64,000 nt of DNA, taken from the NCBI GenBank assembly GCA_030434245.1, contig JAUISX010000003.1, forward strand, positions 358,238 to 422,237. Direction: 5' to 3'. This stretch comes from Porphyromonadaceae bacterium W3.11. Lineage in GTDB: Bacteria > Bacteroidota > Bacteroidia > Bacteroidales > Porphyromonadaceae. Under the pieces are notes generated by a model. It was not told the origin of the DNA. It worked only from the letters and a program-made list of their open reading frames with translations, and did no database searches. Positions 53,260 to 63,164 of the stretch are shown here, one piece after another. Both the position numbers and the translations under genes were made by a program. How positions within the stretch are numbered: the stretch's first letter is position 1; the number at the start of each line of letters is the position of its first letter.

Positions 53260-54076
53260 AAAGATAGATAATCCCTTACTGATTGAACTTCTGAGAAATA
53301 TTAGTCGGTGCTTCAAGGAGATAGATCAAGATTTCTTTGTTATCGGAGCTACGGCACGTGACATTTTGATTCGTCAATTAGTGGGGGTTAGTTCTCAAAG
53401 AAGAACAAGAGATTTAGACTTAGCCATTGCTATTCCAGATTGGGAGGCATTCAGTCAGATATCGCATACCCTTGTGGAGAATGGTTTTGAAAAAGACCCA
53501 AGTATGCTTCAGCGTTTCTATTATGGGTCGTATGAATTGGATATTGTTCCTTATGGAGATGTCGCAGAAGATGATGGATATATCTACTGGCCTCCCGAAG
53601 AGAATATTGCGATGTCTGTTAAGGGCTTTTCAGAAGTCTTGTCCGAAGCCATAACCGTAAGTATTGACAATGGCTTTGAAATAAAGATAGCATCGCTTCA
53701 TGGTCTATTTATCCTAAAATTTAACGCTTGGCTGGATCGAAATATTCAAACAAGTAAAGATGCAGAGGACATGGCATTTATCATTGACAATTACTTCATT
53801 GCAAATCTGGATAGACAGTTTCATTCTGAAGTTTATGACTGGGATATTTTTGATGATTATATAGTAGGTGCATATTGGCTTGCATATGATATAGTTGAAC
53901 TACTTCCTGAAAAACATCTTAAACGCTATGCACAATGCCTTCAAAATGAAATAGAAAAAGAGGAATATAGCCGACTTATACAACAAATATTAGATAACTA
54001 TGGATCATTGCCATATGAGAAAGTCTTTCTTGCTTTCCAAAAGATGATTCAAGTATTCGAAAAAGAACTAGGCTGA
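53237..54076 (+). CDS. AbiEii/COG4914-type nucleotidyltransferase, putative toxin
   Basis: 279 residues of the nucleotidyltransferase fold. Residues 33-61 hold FFVIGATARDILIRQLV and RRTRDLDLAIAI, with the acidic pair Asp59/Asp61 expected to bind magnesium. A third acidic residue is likely in the strand YELDIVPYG. The helical C-terminus is typical of AbiEii/DUF1814-like proteins. AbiEii toxins are thought to transfer NMPs to RNA or proteins. It overlaps the antitoxin gene by 23 bases and its stop shares one base with the phosphatase start (TGATG). Confidence 0.8.
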   Translation: MNFQISSEKIDNPLLIELLRNISRCFKEIDQDFFVIGATARDILIRQLVGVSSQRRTRDLDLAIAIPDWEAFSQISHTLVENGFEKDPSMLQRFYYGSYELDIVPYGDVAEDDGYIYWPPEENIAMSVKGFSEVLSEAITVSIDNGFEIKIASLHGLFILKFNAWLDRNIQTSKDAEDMAFIIDNYFIANLDRQFHSEVYDWDIFDDYIVGAYWLAYDIVELLPEKHLKRYAQCLQNEIEKEEYSRLIQQILDNYGSLPYEKVFLAFQKMIQVFEKELG

Positions 54077-54711
54077 TGAAAATTCTAGTTGAAACTCATA
54101 GCAAATCCTATGATGATGAGAATGGGGATTATATCCTACATAAAAGCTTGTCTAATGGAGATAAACTCATCCTTTTAGCTGATGGGGTAGGTGGTTTAGA
54201 CTATCCTAAATTAGGTTCTGAATTCGTGTGTAATGCTATTAATGAATACGTGAGTCTTAATAGCAATAGTGGTATTGAAGTAGTCAGTTTGTTAACGTCA
54301 AGTATAGAATATGCAGATAACTATTTGGCTAAGAGGAGTAAGGAGCTGGGATATAAAATGGGGGTTGCTCTTACTTTAATATATATCCAAAATGGAGTGC
54401 TATACTATACTTGGCTAGGGGATGTTAGATTGTACCTTCAGAAAAGTGACGGAATAATTACTCAACTCACAAAAGATGATGCAGTTGAACAAGATGGACA
54501 AACCTTTCTTACTTCATACATTAGTGGTAGGGGATTCCGAAATGCTGTATCCATTAAACTATATCCTCTCAGTTCAGGTGATATCCTATTGCTCTGTAGT
54601 GATGGATTCTATAGAAGTCATCATATCGAAAATAGCTTCACGGCTACAGAACTCACCTTAAATGCACATATAATTGATGATAGCTCTGTTATCAGAATAA
54701 GCATCAGGTAG
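54076..54711 (+). CDS. PP2C-type serine/threonine phosphatase
   Basis: 211 residues with all PP2C metal-binding and catalytic motifs. These are DENGD near residue 14, DGVGG at 36-40, TWLGDVRLYL with Gly-Asp at 115-116, SDGF at 175-178 and the closing Asp pair at 201-202 (DDSSVIRI). The protein is shorter than the usual 240-260 residues because the flap is small. The coupling TGATG to the nucleotidyltransferase gene says it is made with it. No kinase gene is adjacent, so what it dephosphorylates is unknown; the AbiE pair itself is the plain candidate. Confidence 0.82.
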   Translation: MKILVETHSKSYDDENGDYILHKSLSNGDKLILLADGVGGLDYPKLGSEFVCNAINEYVSLNSNSGIEVVSLLTSSIEYADNYLAKRSKELGYKMGVALTLIYIQNGVLYYTWLGDVRLYLQKSDGIITQLTKDDAVEQDGQTFLTSYISGRGFRNAVSIKLYPLSSGDILLLCSDGFYRSHHIENSFTATELTLNAHIIDDSSVIRISIR

Positions 54712-54739
54712 TCAAATAGAGAGGGTGGGTATATGACTG

Positions 54740-54781
54740 GCGAATTATTGGCAATGGATTTGTTTGTTGCTGATAATTCGC
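54740..54781. terminator. Shared terminator hairpin between the cargo operon and the methylase-helicase gene
   Basis: GCGAATTAT pairs with ATAATTCGC with a TG/TG internal loop, then GCA/TGC, loop of 14. It lies 29 bases after the phosphatase stop and 60 bases after the opposite gene's stop. Confidence 0.6.
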
Positions 54782-54841
54782 TCTAGTTTGATATTGGAAA
54801 TACTTGCAAAATGTCCAATGTGAAGTTTGACAGAAGCCTTT

Positions 54842-57800
54842 CTATCGCCACTTAGGGCGATAAGCGTTCTTGAGTGTGTCGCTGTCAAGCTTTTGAGATA
54901 GGCTCTCTTGTGGCTTAATAGTTTGTTGCTCAGAAGCTCGGGACGACTGCATTGGGTTTTCGCTGACTTGGTTAGATAGTTGCTGTTCAGGTGAATCATC
55001 GGTGTCAGAGGGTGTGGCGAGGGAGAGTGCGATTTTGCGGTCAAGCTCGGAGGCCTGGCTCTTTAGGGAGCGAAGTTCGTCTTCTTTCTTCCAAGAGCTA
55101 TTGGCTATCTCTTGATAAGTAGAGATGGAGGCAGTCACTTTGATGAGTTCCTTCTGATGACTCTCTATGACCTTAGGGATACGCTCTAGAGCATTGACGA
55201 AGTTGCGACAGGCTAGCTTCGGATCGGTTGCCAAAGTTCCATTGTTGTAGGTGTAGTAGATATTACCCTCGCCCTTCACGAAAAAGCGGTTTTGCGTCAG
55301 TGCAAACAGTCCATCCTTAGCAGAGCTCTCCGATTTTACGAGGATAGGAAAACCATACACCAGCCCTACCTCTAGATATTCATTGCCTGTACGAGCCTTC
55401 TCAGCTATCTCGTGCAGTCGCTCTGCAATTTGCTTCTCGTCAGTCACACCTTCTACACCCTTTATCACGATTGCATTGAGTGGCTGTCCTGCTTCATCAC
55501 GCTGGACCACACTGTTGTACTTGCTCCAGTCACTCTCAGCTTGAGCAATTCTACTCTTATGGATATTCGCCTTAAACTCAATCTCTCCAATTGTATTCAG
55601 TGCCTGGTCACGCTCGCGATTAAAAGCCTTTCGCTCCGATTCTAGAGCAGTAATCTTCTTCTCTAATTTTGCCTTCTCCAAGAGGTCAGTATTACCAGAA
55701 AGCACTGCCACATACTCTGAGAAGTTTAGTCCGCTATCCTCATCCATAGCTCCCTCGTCTATCGTTCGGCTACCAAGCGAATTACTCTTAAGCTGATTGA
55801 TGAAGAGCTGCTTGTTGTGTAGCAGATTGAACTTATAGCTATCAAGCGACCGCTCCACAGCATAGATAATCACATCCACCTTGTTATCTGCGTAGAGTTT
55901 TGCCACTTCATTACCCTTACGGACGGCACGCCCATTGCGTTGTTCCAAATCGGAAGGACGCCAAGGCGTGTCGAGGTGATGTACTGCGACTGCTCTTTGC
56001 TGTGCATTCACCCCAGTACCCAGCATCTCAGTAGAACCAAATAGCACTCTAACCTCTCCTCGCTTCATCGCTTCTACCATTGCCTTCTTCGCTCGCTCCG
56101 TCTTACACTCTTGGATAAAACGCACTTCTGAAGATGGGATACCATAATCCTCCGTCAGTTTTCTCTTAATCTCTGAGTAAACCGACCACTCATTGGGCTT
56201 GTAAGTCCCTAAATCGGAAAATACAAACTGAGTCCCCTTCTGCTTATCAAACTTCTGATAGTACTCCCAAATCATCCTTGCGCAGTGAGAAGCCTTATTG
56301 TCAATGTGGTCTGAGTATTCTTGAGAAATCATCCTCATATCAAGGCTCATTTTGCGGGCATAGTCTGTGGCGATGAGCATCTTTGCCTTTTCCTCACTCT
56401 CACTCAGCGGTGCACGCCCCAAGAGTTCCGCATTACCCGTCTTGGCAAACTCCATCAGTTTGCCAATAAACTCTTCCTGCTCGGGTGTGGGCGGTATGTT
56501 GTGGAGTATTTCGTCCTTCTCGGGTCGGTCGATACCGATGTCCTTGGCTGTGCGAAAGTCGCAGATCTCCGCATAGAAGGAGGCAAGCTCTGGCACCTTG
56601 ATAAATGTCCTAAAACGTTCCTTCTGGATGATTTCATTGGTAACTGAGAACTCATAGTCCGTGGACTTCTTGGCGAATACGGCAGCCCAAGCATCAAAGG
56701 TATTAATACCTTGTTTCTCCAATGCTTGTGGGCGTAGGTACTTGAAGAGTAGATATAGCTCTGTCAAACTATTAGAGATAGTAGTACCCGATAAGAATGT
56801 AGCCCCCAAGTCTTTGCCTGACCGCTCCTGAATAGTGCGTAATGCAAAGAGCATATTGAGAGCTCTTTGTGAACCATCTGGATTACCTAAGCCACTTACC
56901 CGACTGTGACGGGTGTTAAAGAGTAGATTCTTAAAGCGATGACTCTCATCCACAAAGAGGTGGTCAATACCCATCAGCTTAAAATCCACTGCGTCATCCT
57001 TACGCTCTGTAAGGTCATCAGCAATGGTCTTCAGTTTGACCTCCAAGTTTTCCTTTCGCTTCTCCAACCCCCGTAACATACTGCGAGATACCTCCACCCC
57101 TTGTTGCCTAAGCACCTCAAGGTTTTCTTCTACCGAGTCTAACTCTTTTTGAAGGATAGCCTCCTGCACCTCCAAGGATTGAGGTATCATTCCAAACTGC
57201 TCGTGTGTCAAGATGATACAGTCCCAGTCATTATTCTTGATGTCGTTGAAGATGCGTTGGCGGTTCTGCTTCGTAAAGTCATTCTTCCCAGGATAAAGCA
57301 CCTTGGCATTGGGGTATGCCTTGCGAAAGGTATCTGCAATGTCAAAGACATTTGCTTTCAGTCCAATAATCATTGGCTTATTAGCTAGCCCTAGTCTCTT
57401 CATTTCATAAGCAGCTACGCACATAATGAGCGTCTTGCCAGCTCCCACCTCGTGGTCGCAGATACCTCCACCATTTGTTTTCAGCATCCAGACCGCATCC
57501 TTTTGGCTCTTATAGAGTGCAGGGATACCCAGTCCTTTTAGGTCAAGATGAGGAAAAGTCTGATGTGTACCATCAAAGTCGGGACGGACAAAGCAATTGA
57601 ACAGCTTATTGTACCGCTCAGCCATCTGTTCCTTAAAGGTCTCAGGCTGTCTTCCTAACCAATCGACAAAGCCTTGCCGTATCTCCTCAATCTTGGAGTT
57701 GGCTTGCTGAATCTTCTCCCCATCCCTTACCTTAATCGTCTTCATCATACCCGACACTGGGTCTGGCACCTCCTTACTCTTATTGATTTCGGGGATGGTG

Positions 57801-60800
57801 TTCTGCAGAGCATGTCCCAATAGCTTGATACCATCATACCGCCTAAACTCCCCCTGCACCGCATACTTGTTCCATATATTGGCATTCTTACGCTCACACT
57901 GTACAGCATACTCATCCATATTGGCGTGGTACGAGACATCCACCTCCGTGCCAAAGAGATCCGATGCAAAGAGCGAATAGACCTTACTCGGGATCCATCG
58001 CTCCCCTAGGTTGAAGTCTAAGTCGGCAAAAGGGACAGGCGTAGGAATAGCAGCTTTGAGAGCCGAAAGACTTCGCTTCGCCTCTTCCACGTCGGGATGC
58101 TCCAAGAGCCATGACTCCAATCGCTCCGCTTTCTCAATGACATTGCCCGAGATGTACTTATCGGCAATCTCGTAGTTACCCACCTCGGGATTATAGAAGA
58201 TACGGTCTTCTAATTCGGTCACGAGGTCGCTCTCTTCTGTTTCGGGGAGTAGCGAAGCCATATAGCCCAAGTCCACCTCCCCAAACTTATTGAGCGAAGC
58301 CGAGAGTGCCTCCAAAGGGTTTGCCACGACTGTAAGCTCCTCATTTGAGAATGCGGTAGGGTGGTCAAAGATATCTGCCTTAACCAGCTTTCCATCGATG
58401 CTTCGCTCCAAGAAGAGCATCTCTACCCCAGTAGCATCCATCTTGATAAGGTCCACATTGGAGCGGTCATTGAAGTGTCCTCTTTGTGCTACAAAAGCAT
58501 CGTAGAGGCGATTGAGCTTCTGTCGCTCCTCCTTATCCTCCACCCGATTGTGAGCCTCATAGTCATAAAGACGGTGATAGCTGTCCCTTATCTCCACATA
58601 CTCCTTTAGCTTCGAGAGCTGTCCATAGGACAAGTCCATCGGATTGAAAAGAGGACTACTCTTTACTCCCGACAAGAAACCGACCTGACCATTCTGAACC
58701 ACAATGGATCCATCACGCAGGTGACTATCGGGAAGTGAGAGAAAAGGTCGAGGAGATGTATCAAATACCTTCTTCACCTCTTTAATGGGCTTACCCTTAT
58801 TGGGTATAATATCCCCCTCCTCATCAAAAGAGAAGAGTGATGGCTGGGTCATCTTAGGAGTAGCTCTCTTGGCACTCCTTTTTGGAGAGGCAGGCTTAGC
58901 CACACTTTGTTTTGACTTCTCTTTCTTCTCAGTCTGAAGTTCCTTATTGACCCGATCCACCTCCTTTGTCCATTGGGTATATTCCTCTGGAGCAAAAAGT
59001 GGTAGCATGGATGCCTCAGACCTCTCATCGTACAGCGTTGGGTCATCTATCGGGTGATGATCATCGTCAAAGTACACCAACTTACCACCCATCTCCCTCG
59101 GTGCTTCAAAGTCAGTGCGAATAACCCTCTCCTCCTGCTGATGCTGCTGCTTCTCATAGAGCTTTTGAAGTGAGAGTACTGGCACTCCCTCGGGAGCGAC
59201 CTCTTCCTCCACTTCCTGCTTATGTGTGTATTGCTCCCCGACGTACTCCTTTAGTTCCTCAATCTGATGAAGCGGTTTCGGCTCAAAGTAAAGGTCACGC
59301 TCAATGCCTAGTCCTCTCACCTTTACCTCTCTCATCTCAGCAAGGGACATATAGCCTAGCTCCCAGCCATAGCCCATAGTGGTCAAGCCAAAACCGATTT
59401 CCTCCTTCGGGTCATATTCTAGAATATAAGAGGTGTAGGCACCCATCGGAAAAAAGTAACGACCATAGGCGACCTTATCCCCCAATAGCTTTATCTTCTC
59501 CGTGGCATAGAGCTTAGGGATCTGCTTTTGCAGTGGCTTAGGCATCAGGTCGTAGGCATTCTCAGCCTCTTTTTGAACCACCTCCTGCTCCTCTTGCTTT
59601 ACTTCTTTCTTTTGCCCTAGCACTCCAGTCTCATAGAGGGAGAGGTCAAATTGTTTACCCATATCTATAGTCAGTTGCTCCCTAATTTCATTGGCAATCC
59701 CCTCTACACCGCCTTCGTGGGTATAAACCCAAGTGGGCTTGCCGTAAGGGTCGCTTCCTATTCTTTTGTCTGTAGCAATAATCCGCTGGCGAGCTTCTTC
59801 TCCCTCAAAAAGAGCATTGTGGGTAAAAGCGATACTAAAGCCATCACCCTTAGACACAGCATAGCTCTCAATAAAGAGCTTCTCCGTGGGAGTCAGCTCT
59901 TGCTTATTACTCTGCTTCTGTAGGATAATCAAGTCGCTCCCCACCTCTGTCCCAGCATTTTCTGAAAACATGCCAGAGGGGAGTCTCAGTGCAGAGACAA
60001 GGTTACTATGCTCCATTAGATACTTGCGAATAGGCTCATTTTTAGGTGAGTCCAAGACACCTCGCGAAGTAATGAATGCGAGCAACCCGCCCTCCTTCAG
60101 CACATCAAGCCCTTTGACAAAAAAATAGTTATGAATTGCCTTGGTAGAAGCCTGCTTAATGACCTCATCACTCTTGATGAAACTTCGGTCATAGACCAAG
60201 AAGTCTCCAAAGGGAATATTGCTGGTGATGAGTTCGAAGCCACCTCCTTCTGCCCCAAGGTCGTCCACCTGCTCAAAGGGTTTCTGATAGACTTGTATAT
60301 TGCCCTCGCCCATCGGGTAAAGGGCTTGCATCATACGAGCGGTTAAGAGGTCTTTCTCCAAGGCATACACCTTGGTAGTTGGTGAAGTAGCAAAGGCAGT
60401 GGTGAAAGCTCCCATACCTGCCGATGGATCGAGCACACGATTGAGCCGAATGCCACTGCTCTCTATCCCCTGAGCAATCGCATCTACTATCCGCTGGTCG
60501 GTATAAAAGGAGGTCAAGACACTCGACTTAATGCTATCCCAATACCGCTTCGCCATATTCGCATCCAGAGCATCCCGATAGATGAGTTGCTTCAGCTGAC
60601 GAGTCGGTTCAAAGAGCGACTGCTCGCTCATAGCCCAATAACGGATATCCTCATCGCTGTCGGTGCGACTGAGGATACACTTTAGCCCTCCGAAGCCTTG
60701 ATAGCGGAGCAGTTGCTCCCGCTCTTCAGTAGTCGGTAGTCTCCTCTCTTTTTCCAGTCTAAGGATCACTCGTATTGCCTCGCTATTCTCTAGCAATACC

Positions 60801-60820
60801 TTTTTCTTATTGTATGCCAT
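54842..60820 (-). CDS. Giant DNA methylase-helicase (SNF2-like) of the integrative element
   Basis: 1992 residues. The N-terminal third has a SAM-dependent methylase core with motif [11 protein letters not shown] (131-140) and NIPFGDF (201-207) in place of the N6-adenine NPPY/F. A long middle part with a Glu/Lys/Gln-rich linker (about 400-690) follows. Then there is an SF2 helicase: Walker A region [18 protein letters not shown] near 1127, DESHRFKN near 1290, and the helicase C domain [20 protein letters not shown] near 1620. The last 300 residues are coiled-coil-like. Such proteins are common in Bacteroidota conjugative elements and may protect or process the element DNA. Three 23-bp iterons precede it. 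Confidence 0.88.
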   Translation of the reverse strand: MAYNKKKVLLENSEAIRVILRLEKERRLPTTEEREQLLRYQGFGGLKCILSRTDSDEDIRYWAMSEQSLFEPTRQLKQLIYRDALDANMAKRYWDSIKSSVLTSFYTDQRIVDAIAQGIESSGIRLNRVLDPSAGMGAFTTAFATSPTTKVYALEKDLLTARMMQALYPMGEGNIQVYQKPFEQVDDLGAEGGGFELITSNIPFGDFLVYDRSFIKSDEVIKQASTKAIHNYFFVKGLDVLKEGGLLAFITSRGVLDSPKNEPIRKYLMEHSNLVSALRLPSGMFSENAGTEVGSDLIILQKQSNKQELTPTEKLFIESYAVSKGDGFSIAFTHNALFEGEEARQRIIATDKRIGSDPYGKPTWVYTHEGGVEGIANEIREQLTIDMGKQFDLSLYETGVLGQKKEVKQEEQEVVQKEAENAYDLMPKPLQKQIPKLYATEKIKLLGDKVAYGRYFFPMGAYTSYILEYDPKEEIGFGLTTMGYGWELGYMSLAEMREVKVRGLGIERDLYFEPKPLHQIEELKEYVGEQYTHKQEVEEEVAPEGVPVLSLQKLYEKQQHQQEERVIRTDFEAPREMGGKLVYFDDDHHPIDDPTLYDERSEASMLPLFAPEEYTQWTKEVDRVNKELQTEKKEKSKQSVAKPASPKRSAKRATPKMTQPSLFSFDEEGDIIPNKGKPIKEVKKVFDTSPRPFLSLPDSHLRDGSIVVQNGQVGFLSGVKSSPLFNPMDLSYGQLSKLKEYVEIRDSYHRLYDYEAHNRVEDKEERQKLNRLYDAFVAQRGHFNDRSNVDLIKMDATGVEMLFLERSIDGKLVKADIFDHPTAFSNEELTVVANPLEALSASLNKFGEVDLGYMASLLPETEESDLVTELEDRIFYNPEVGNYEIADKYISGNVIEKAERLESWLLEHPDVEEAKRSLSALKAAIPTPVPFADLDFNLGERWIPSKVYSLFASDLFGTEVDVSYHANMDEYAVQCERKNANIWNKYAVQGEFRRYDGIKLLGHALQNTIPEINKSKEVPDPVSGMMKTIKVRDGEKIQQANSKIEEIRQGFVDWLGRQPETFKEQMAERYNKLFNCFVRPDFDGTHQTFPHLDLKGLGIPALYKSQKDAVWMLKTNGGGICDHEVGAGKTLIMCVAAYEMKRLGLANKPMIIGLKANVFDIADTFRKAYPNAKVLYPGKNDFTKQNRQRIFNDIKNNDWDCIILTHEQFGMIPQSLEVQEAILQKELDSVEENLEVLRQQGVEVSRSMLRGLEKRKENLEVKLKTIADDLTERKDDAVDFKLMGIDHLFVDESHRFKNLLFNTRHSRVSGLGNPDGSQRALNMLFALRTIQERSGKDLGATFLSGTTISNSLTELYLLFKYLRPQALEKQGINTFDAWAAVFAKKSTDYEFSVTNEIIQKERFRTFIKVPELASFYAEICDFRTAKDIGIDRPEKDEILHNIPPTPEQEEFIGKLMEFAKTGNAELLGRAPLSESEEKAKMLIATDYARKMSLDMRMISQEYSDHIDNKASHCARMIWEYYQKFDKQKGTQFVFSDLGTYKPNEWSVYSEIKRKLTEDYGIPSSEVRFIQECKTERAKKAMVEAMKRGEVRVLFGSTEMLGTGVNAQQRAVAVHHLDTPWRPSDLEQRNGRAVRKGNEVAKLYADNKVDVIIYAVERSLDSYKFNLLHNKQLFINQLKSNSLGSRTIDEGAMDEDSGLNFSEYVAVLSGNTDLLEKAKLEKKITALESERKAFNRERDQALNTIGEIEFKANIHKSRIAQAESDWSKYNSVVQRDEAGQPLNAIVIKGVEGVTDEKQIAERLHEIAEKARTGNEYLEVGLVYGFPILVKSESSAKDGLFALTQNRFFVKGEGNIYYTYNNGTLATDPKLACRNFVNALERIPKVIESHQKELIKVTASISTYQEIANSSWKKEDELRSLKSQASELDRKIALSLATPSDTDDSPEQQLSNQVSENPMQSSRASEQQTIKPQESLSQKLDSDTLKNAYRPKWR

Positions 60821-60935
60821 ATCGAAATCTTACTATAGATGAGCAATACTTTCTCAATAGAATGAACGCTATAGGTATCAGACATGAACGACTGATAGGA
60901 TATCCCTTGAACCTTATAGCTATATGGCATGACCC

Positions 60936-60996
60936 TTAATATATACTAATCACCTACTTTAATATATACTAATTGAGCCAATTAATATATATCAAA
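60936..60996. repeat. Three 23-bp iterons upstream of the methylase-helicase gene
   Basis: TTAATATATACTAAT at 60936 and 60959 and a divergent TTAATATATATCAAA at 60982, exactly 23 bases apart. They lie 116-176 bases before the minus-strand start at 60820 and 90 bases after the topB stop. Likely a protein-binding array. Confidence 0.8.
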
Positions 60997-61084
60997 GGTT
61001 CATGCTTTCGGCATTAAACGCTCATGCGTGATAGCTATCTCGGTTGCCTTATATGCCCATACCGCTTATCTCCGTGGGGTGTTC

Positions 61085-63151
61085 CTACTTTTTCTTGGCT
61101 CTCACCTCAAACTCAAAAGCGGCGGAGAAGTCCTCTTTTAGCACTAATCGGGCATTGAATTTCTTACCAGCCTTACTGGTCATTCCTTTGAGGGTGGGTG
61201 TTTTGCCCTTAGTGATGAGGTCTTGGATATTGCTATCCGAGAGGAAAGTACCACAGAGTTCACGAAAGACTTTGAAGCCACAAGCTTCATCTTTGCACTT
61301 CGCCACCTTATTGTAAATAGCAAAGCTCTCCTTACCACACTTGGGACACTTGTAAACTGGGTACTGCTTGGTAGGTACAGTCAGTGCCAATAACTCACTA
61401 CATATTTGGCGAGTGTACTCCTTGATACCCTCCTCGAACTCTCCAATATCTAAAGCTCCTGCTTCAATAGCAGCAAGAGAGAGCTCCCAATTGCCTGTCA
61501 TCTCTGCATTGGCGATCTTCATCTCTTTCACCAACTCAAATACCTCAAGTCCCTTGTCGGTAGGGATGAGAGACTTCTTCTCCCTACGGATGAAATCTCT
61601 AAGGATAAGGGTCTCAATGATATTGGCTCTTGTTGCTGGTGTGCCGATACCACATTCCGCAAGAGCTTTCTTACTCTCCGTGTCCTCGACCTCTTTACCA
61701 GCATGTTCCATTGCTGAAAGCAGGGTCGCCTCTGTGTAGAGTGGCTTTGGTTTGGTGGCTTGCTTCAGTAGCTCGGCACTCTGTAGGGATAGAGTTTCGC
61801 CCTCCAAGATAGCTGGGAGCTTATCCAACTCTTCTTCTTCACTCTCTTTCCTTTTATCGTCCCTCTTACGTTGTACTACCTTCCAGCCAAGGGCAACTGA
61901 TCGCTGACCTTTCCAGATGAAATGATGTATGCCCTCTGTCATCTCTACCTGCATTCGCTCCTCCTGGGAGGGTGGCAGGAATGCCTCGACAAAGCGATGG
62001 GCAATCATCGTGTAGATGGTTTGCTCATCCGCGGAGAGCATCGGGGACTCCTCGCCGGTCGGGATGATAGCGTGGTGGTCAGTCACCTTGCTATCGTCCA
62101 CAGATTGGCGATTGAGAGGGATAGGAAGCGTCTGCTTCAGCACCTTGGCGATGAGCTTCGGGATTTCCTCAAAGAGATCCTCCGAGATATAGCGACTACC
62201 CGTGCGTGGATATGTGGTTACCTTCTTCTCGTAGAGGCTCTGAGCGATAGACAAGGTCTTGTCGGCAGAGAAACCGTGGCGACTATTGACTTCCTTTTGG
62301 AGTGCGGTCAGGTCGTACAAGAGAGGTGGCGGTGTCTCCGTCACCTTTCTTGTGACCTTAGTGACCGTAAGCGAGCCGTGAGAGCGGAGCTGTGCGAGCA
62401 TACTCTCGGCTGCCGTTTCATTATCATATTGCTCCAGAGAGTTGGCTTGGAGCGTGAGGTCGGGGTGGTTGATGGAAGTGGATAGCTTCCAGTAAGGCAC
62501 TGACTGAAACGCTCTATTCGTGAGGTAGCGAGAGCATATCATCGCCAAGGTGGGTGTCTGAACTCGCCCGAGAGAGTAACCGCCACGCCTTGCAATAGAC
62601 ATGGCTCTGCTGGCATTTATACCTACGCACCAGTCGGCTTCGCTCCTCGCTTTAGCGGAGAGGTAGAGGTTGTCGTACTGAGAGCCTGGCTTTAGATGAC
62701 TAAGTCCCTCATTGATAGCTTTATCTGTAAGCGAGGAGATCCAAAGTCTTTGGAAGGGCTTTTGGCAACCAAGGTAGCTATAGATGTAGCGGAAGATAAG
62801 TTCGCCCTCTCGCCCCGCATCTGTGGCAACGATGATTTGGTCTGCTTCTGTAAAGCAATGACGAATTGCCTTGAGTTGCTTAAGGGCTGATGGGTCATCG
62901 TGGTACTCCTTGTCCTTGCAGACTTGTCGCACTACCAACTGGTGTGGATTGGGGAGTATCGGCAGGTCGTCTGCTCGGTACTCCTTAAATCCATATACTT
63001 CGGGCATAGCAAGGGTGATAAGATGACCAATAGCCCAAGTGACGAGATAGCCATTCCCCTCGATATAGCCGTTCTGCTTTTGGGTTGCCCCAACGATACG
63101 GGCAATATCACGAGCCACAGAGGGCTTCTCTGCAATAATACATGTTGTCAT
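61085..63151 (-). CDS. topB: DNA topoisomerase III
   Basis: Type IA topoisomerase of 688 residues that decatenates single strands. The Toprim domain begins with IIAEKPSVARDIARIVGA and has the acidic DAGREGELIFRYIY. The active-site Tyr lies in TTYPRTGSRYISEDL. Two zinc-binding segments sit near the end (YKCPKCGKESFAIYN and CKDEACGFKVFRELCG). The gene is part of the mobile element block; a 13-base gap separates it from the DUF3945 gene upstream. Confidence 0.95.
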   Translation of the reverse strand: MTTCIIAEKPSVARDIARIVGATQKQNGYIEGNGYLVTWAIGHLITLAMPEVYGFKEYRADDLPILPNPHQLVVRQVCKDKEYHDDPSALKQLKAIRHCFTEADQIIVATDAGREGELIFRYIYSYLGCQKPFQRLWISSLTDKAINEGLSHLKPGSQYDNLYLSAKARSEADWCVGINASRAMSIARRGGYSLGRVQTPTLAMICSRYLTNRAFQSVPYWKLSTSINHPDLTLQANSLEQYDNETAAESMLAQLRSHGSLTVTKVTRKVTETPPPLLYDLTALQKEVNSRHGFSADKTLSIAQSLYEKKVTTYPRTGSRYISEDLFEEIPKLIAKVLKQTLPIPLNRQSVDDSKVTDHHAIIPTGEESPMLSADEQTIYTMIAHRFVEAFLPPSQEERMQVEMTEGIHHFIWKGQRSVALGWKVVQRKRDDKRKESEEEELDKLPAILEGETLSLQSAELLKQATKPKPLYTEATLLSAMEHAGKEVEDTESKKALAECGIGTPATRANIIETLILRDFIRREKKSLIPTDKGLEVFELVKEMKIANAEMTGNWELSLAAIEAGALDIGEFEEGIKEYTRQICSELLALTVPTKQYPVYKCPKCGKESFAIYNKVAKCKDEACGFKVFRELCGTFLSDSNIQDLITKGKTPTLKGMTSKAGKKFNARLVLKEDFSAAFEFEVRAKKK

Positions 63152-63164
63152 AGTCTATGGGGGA

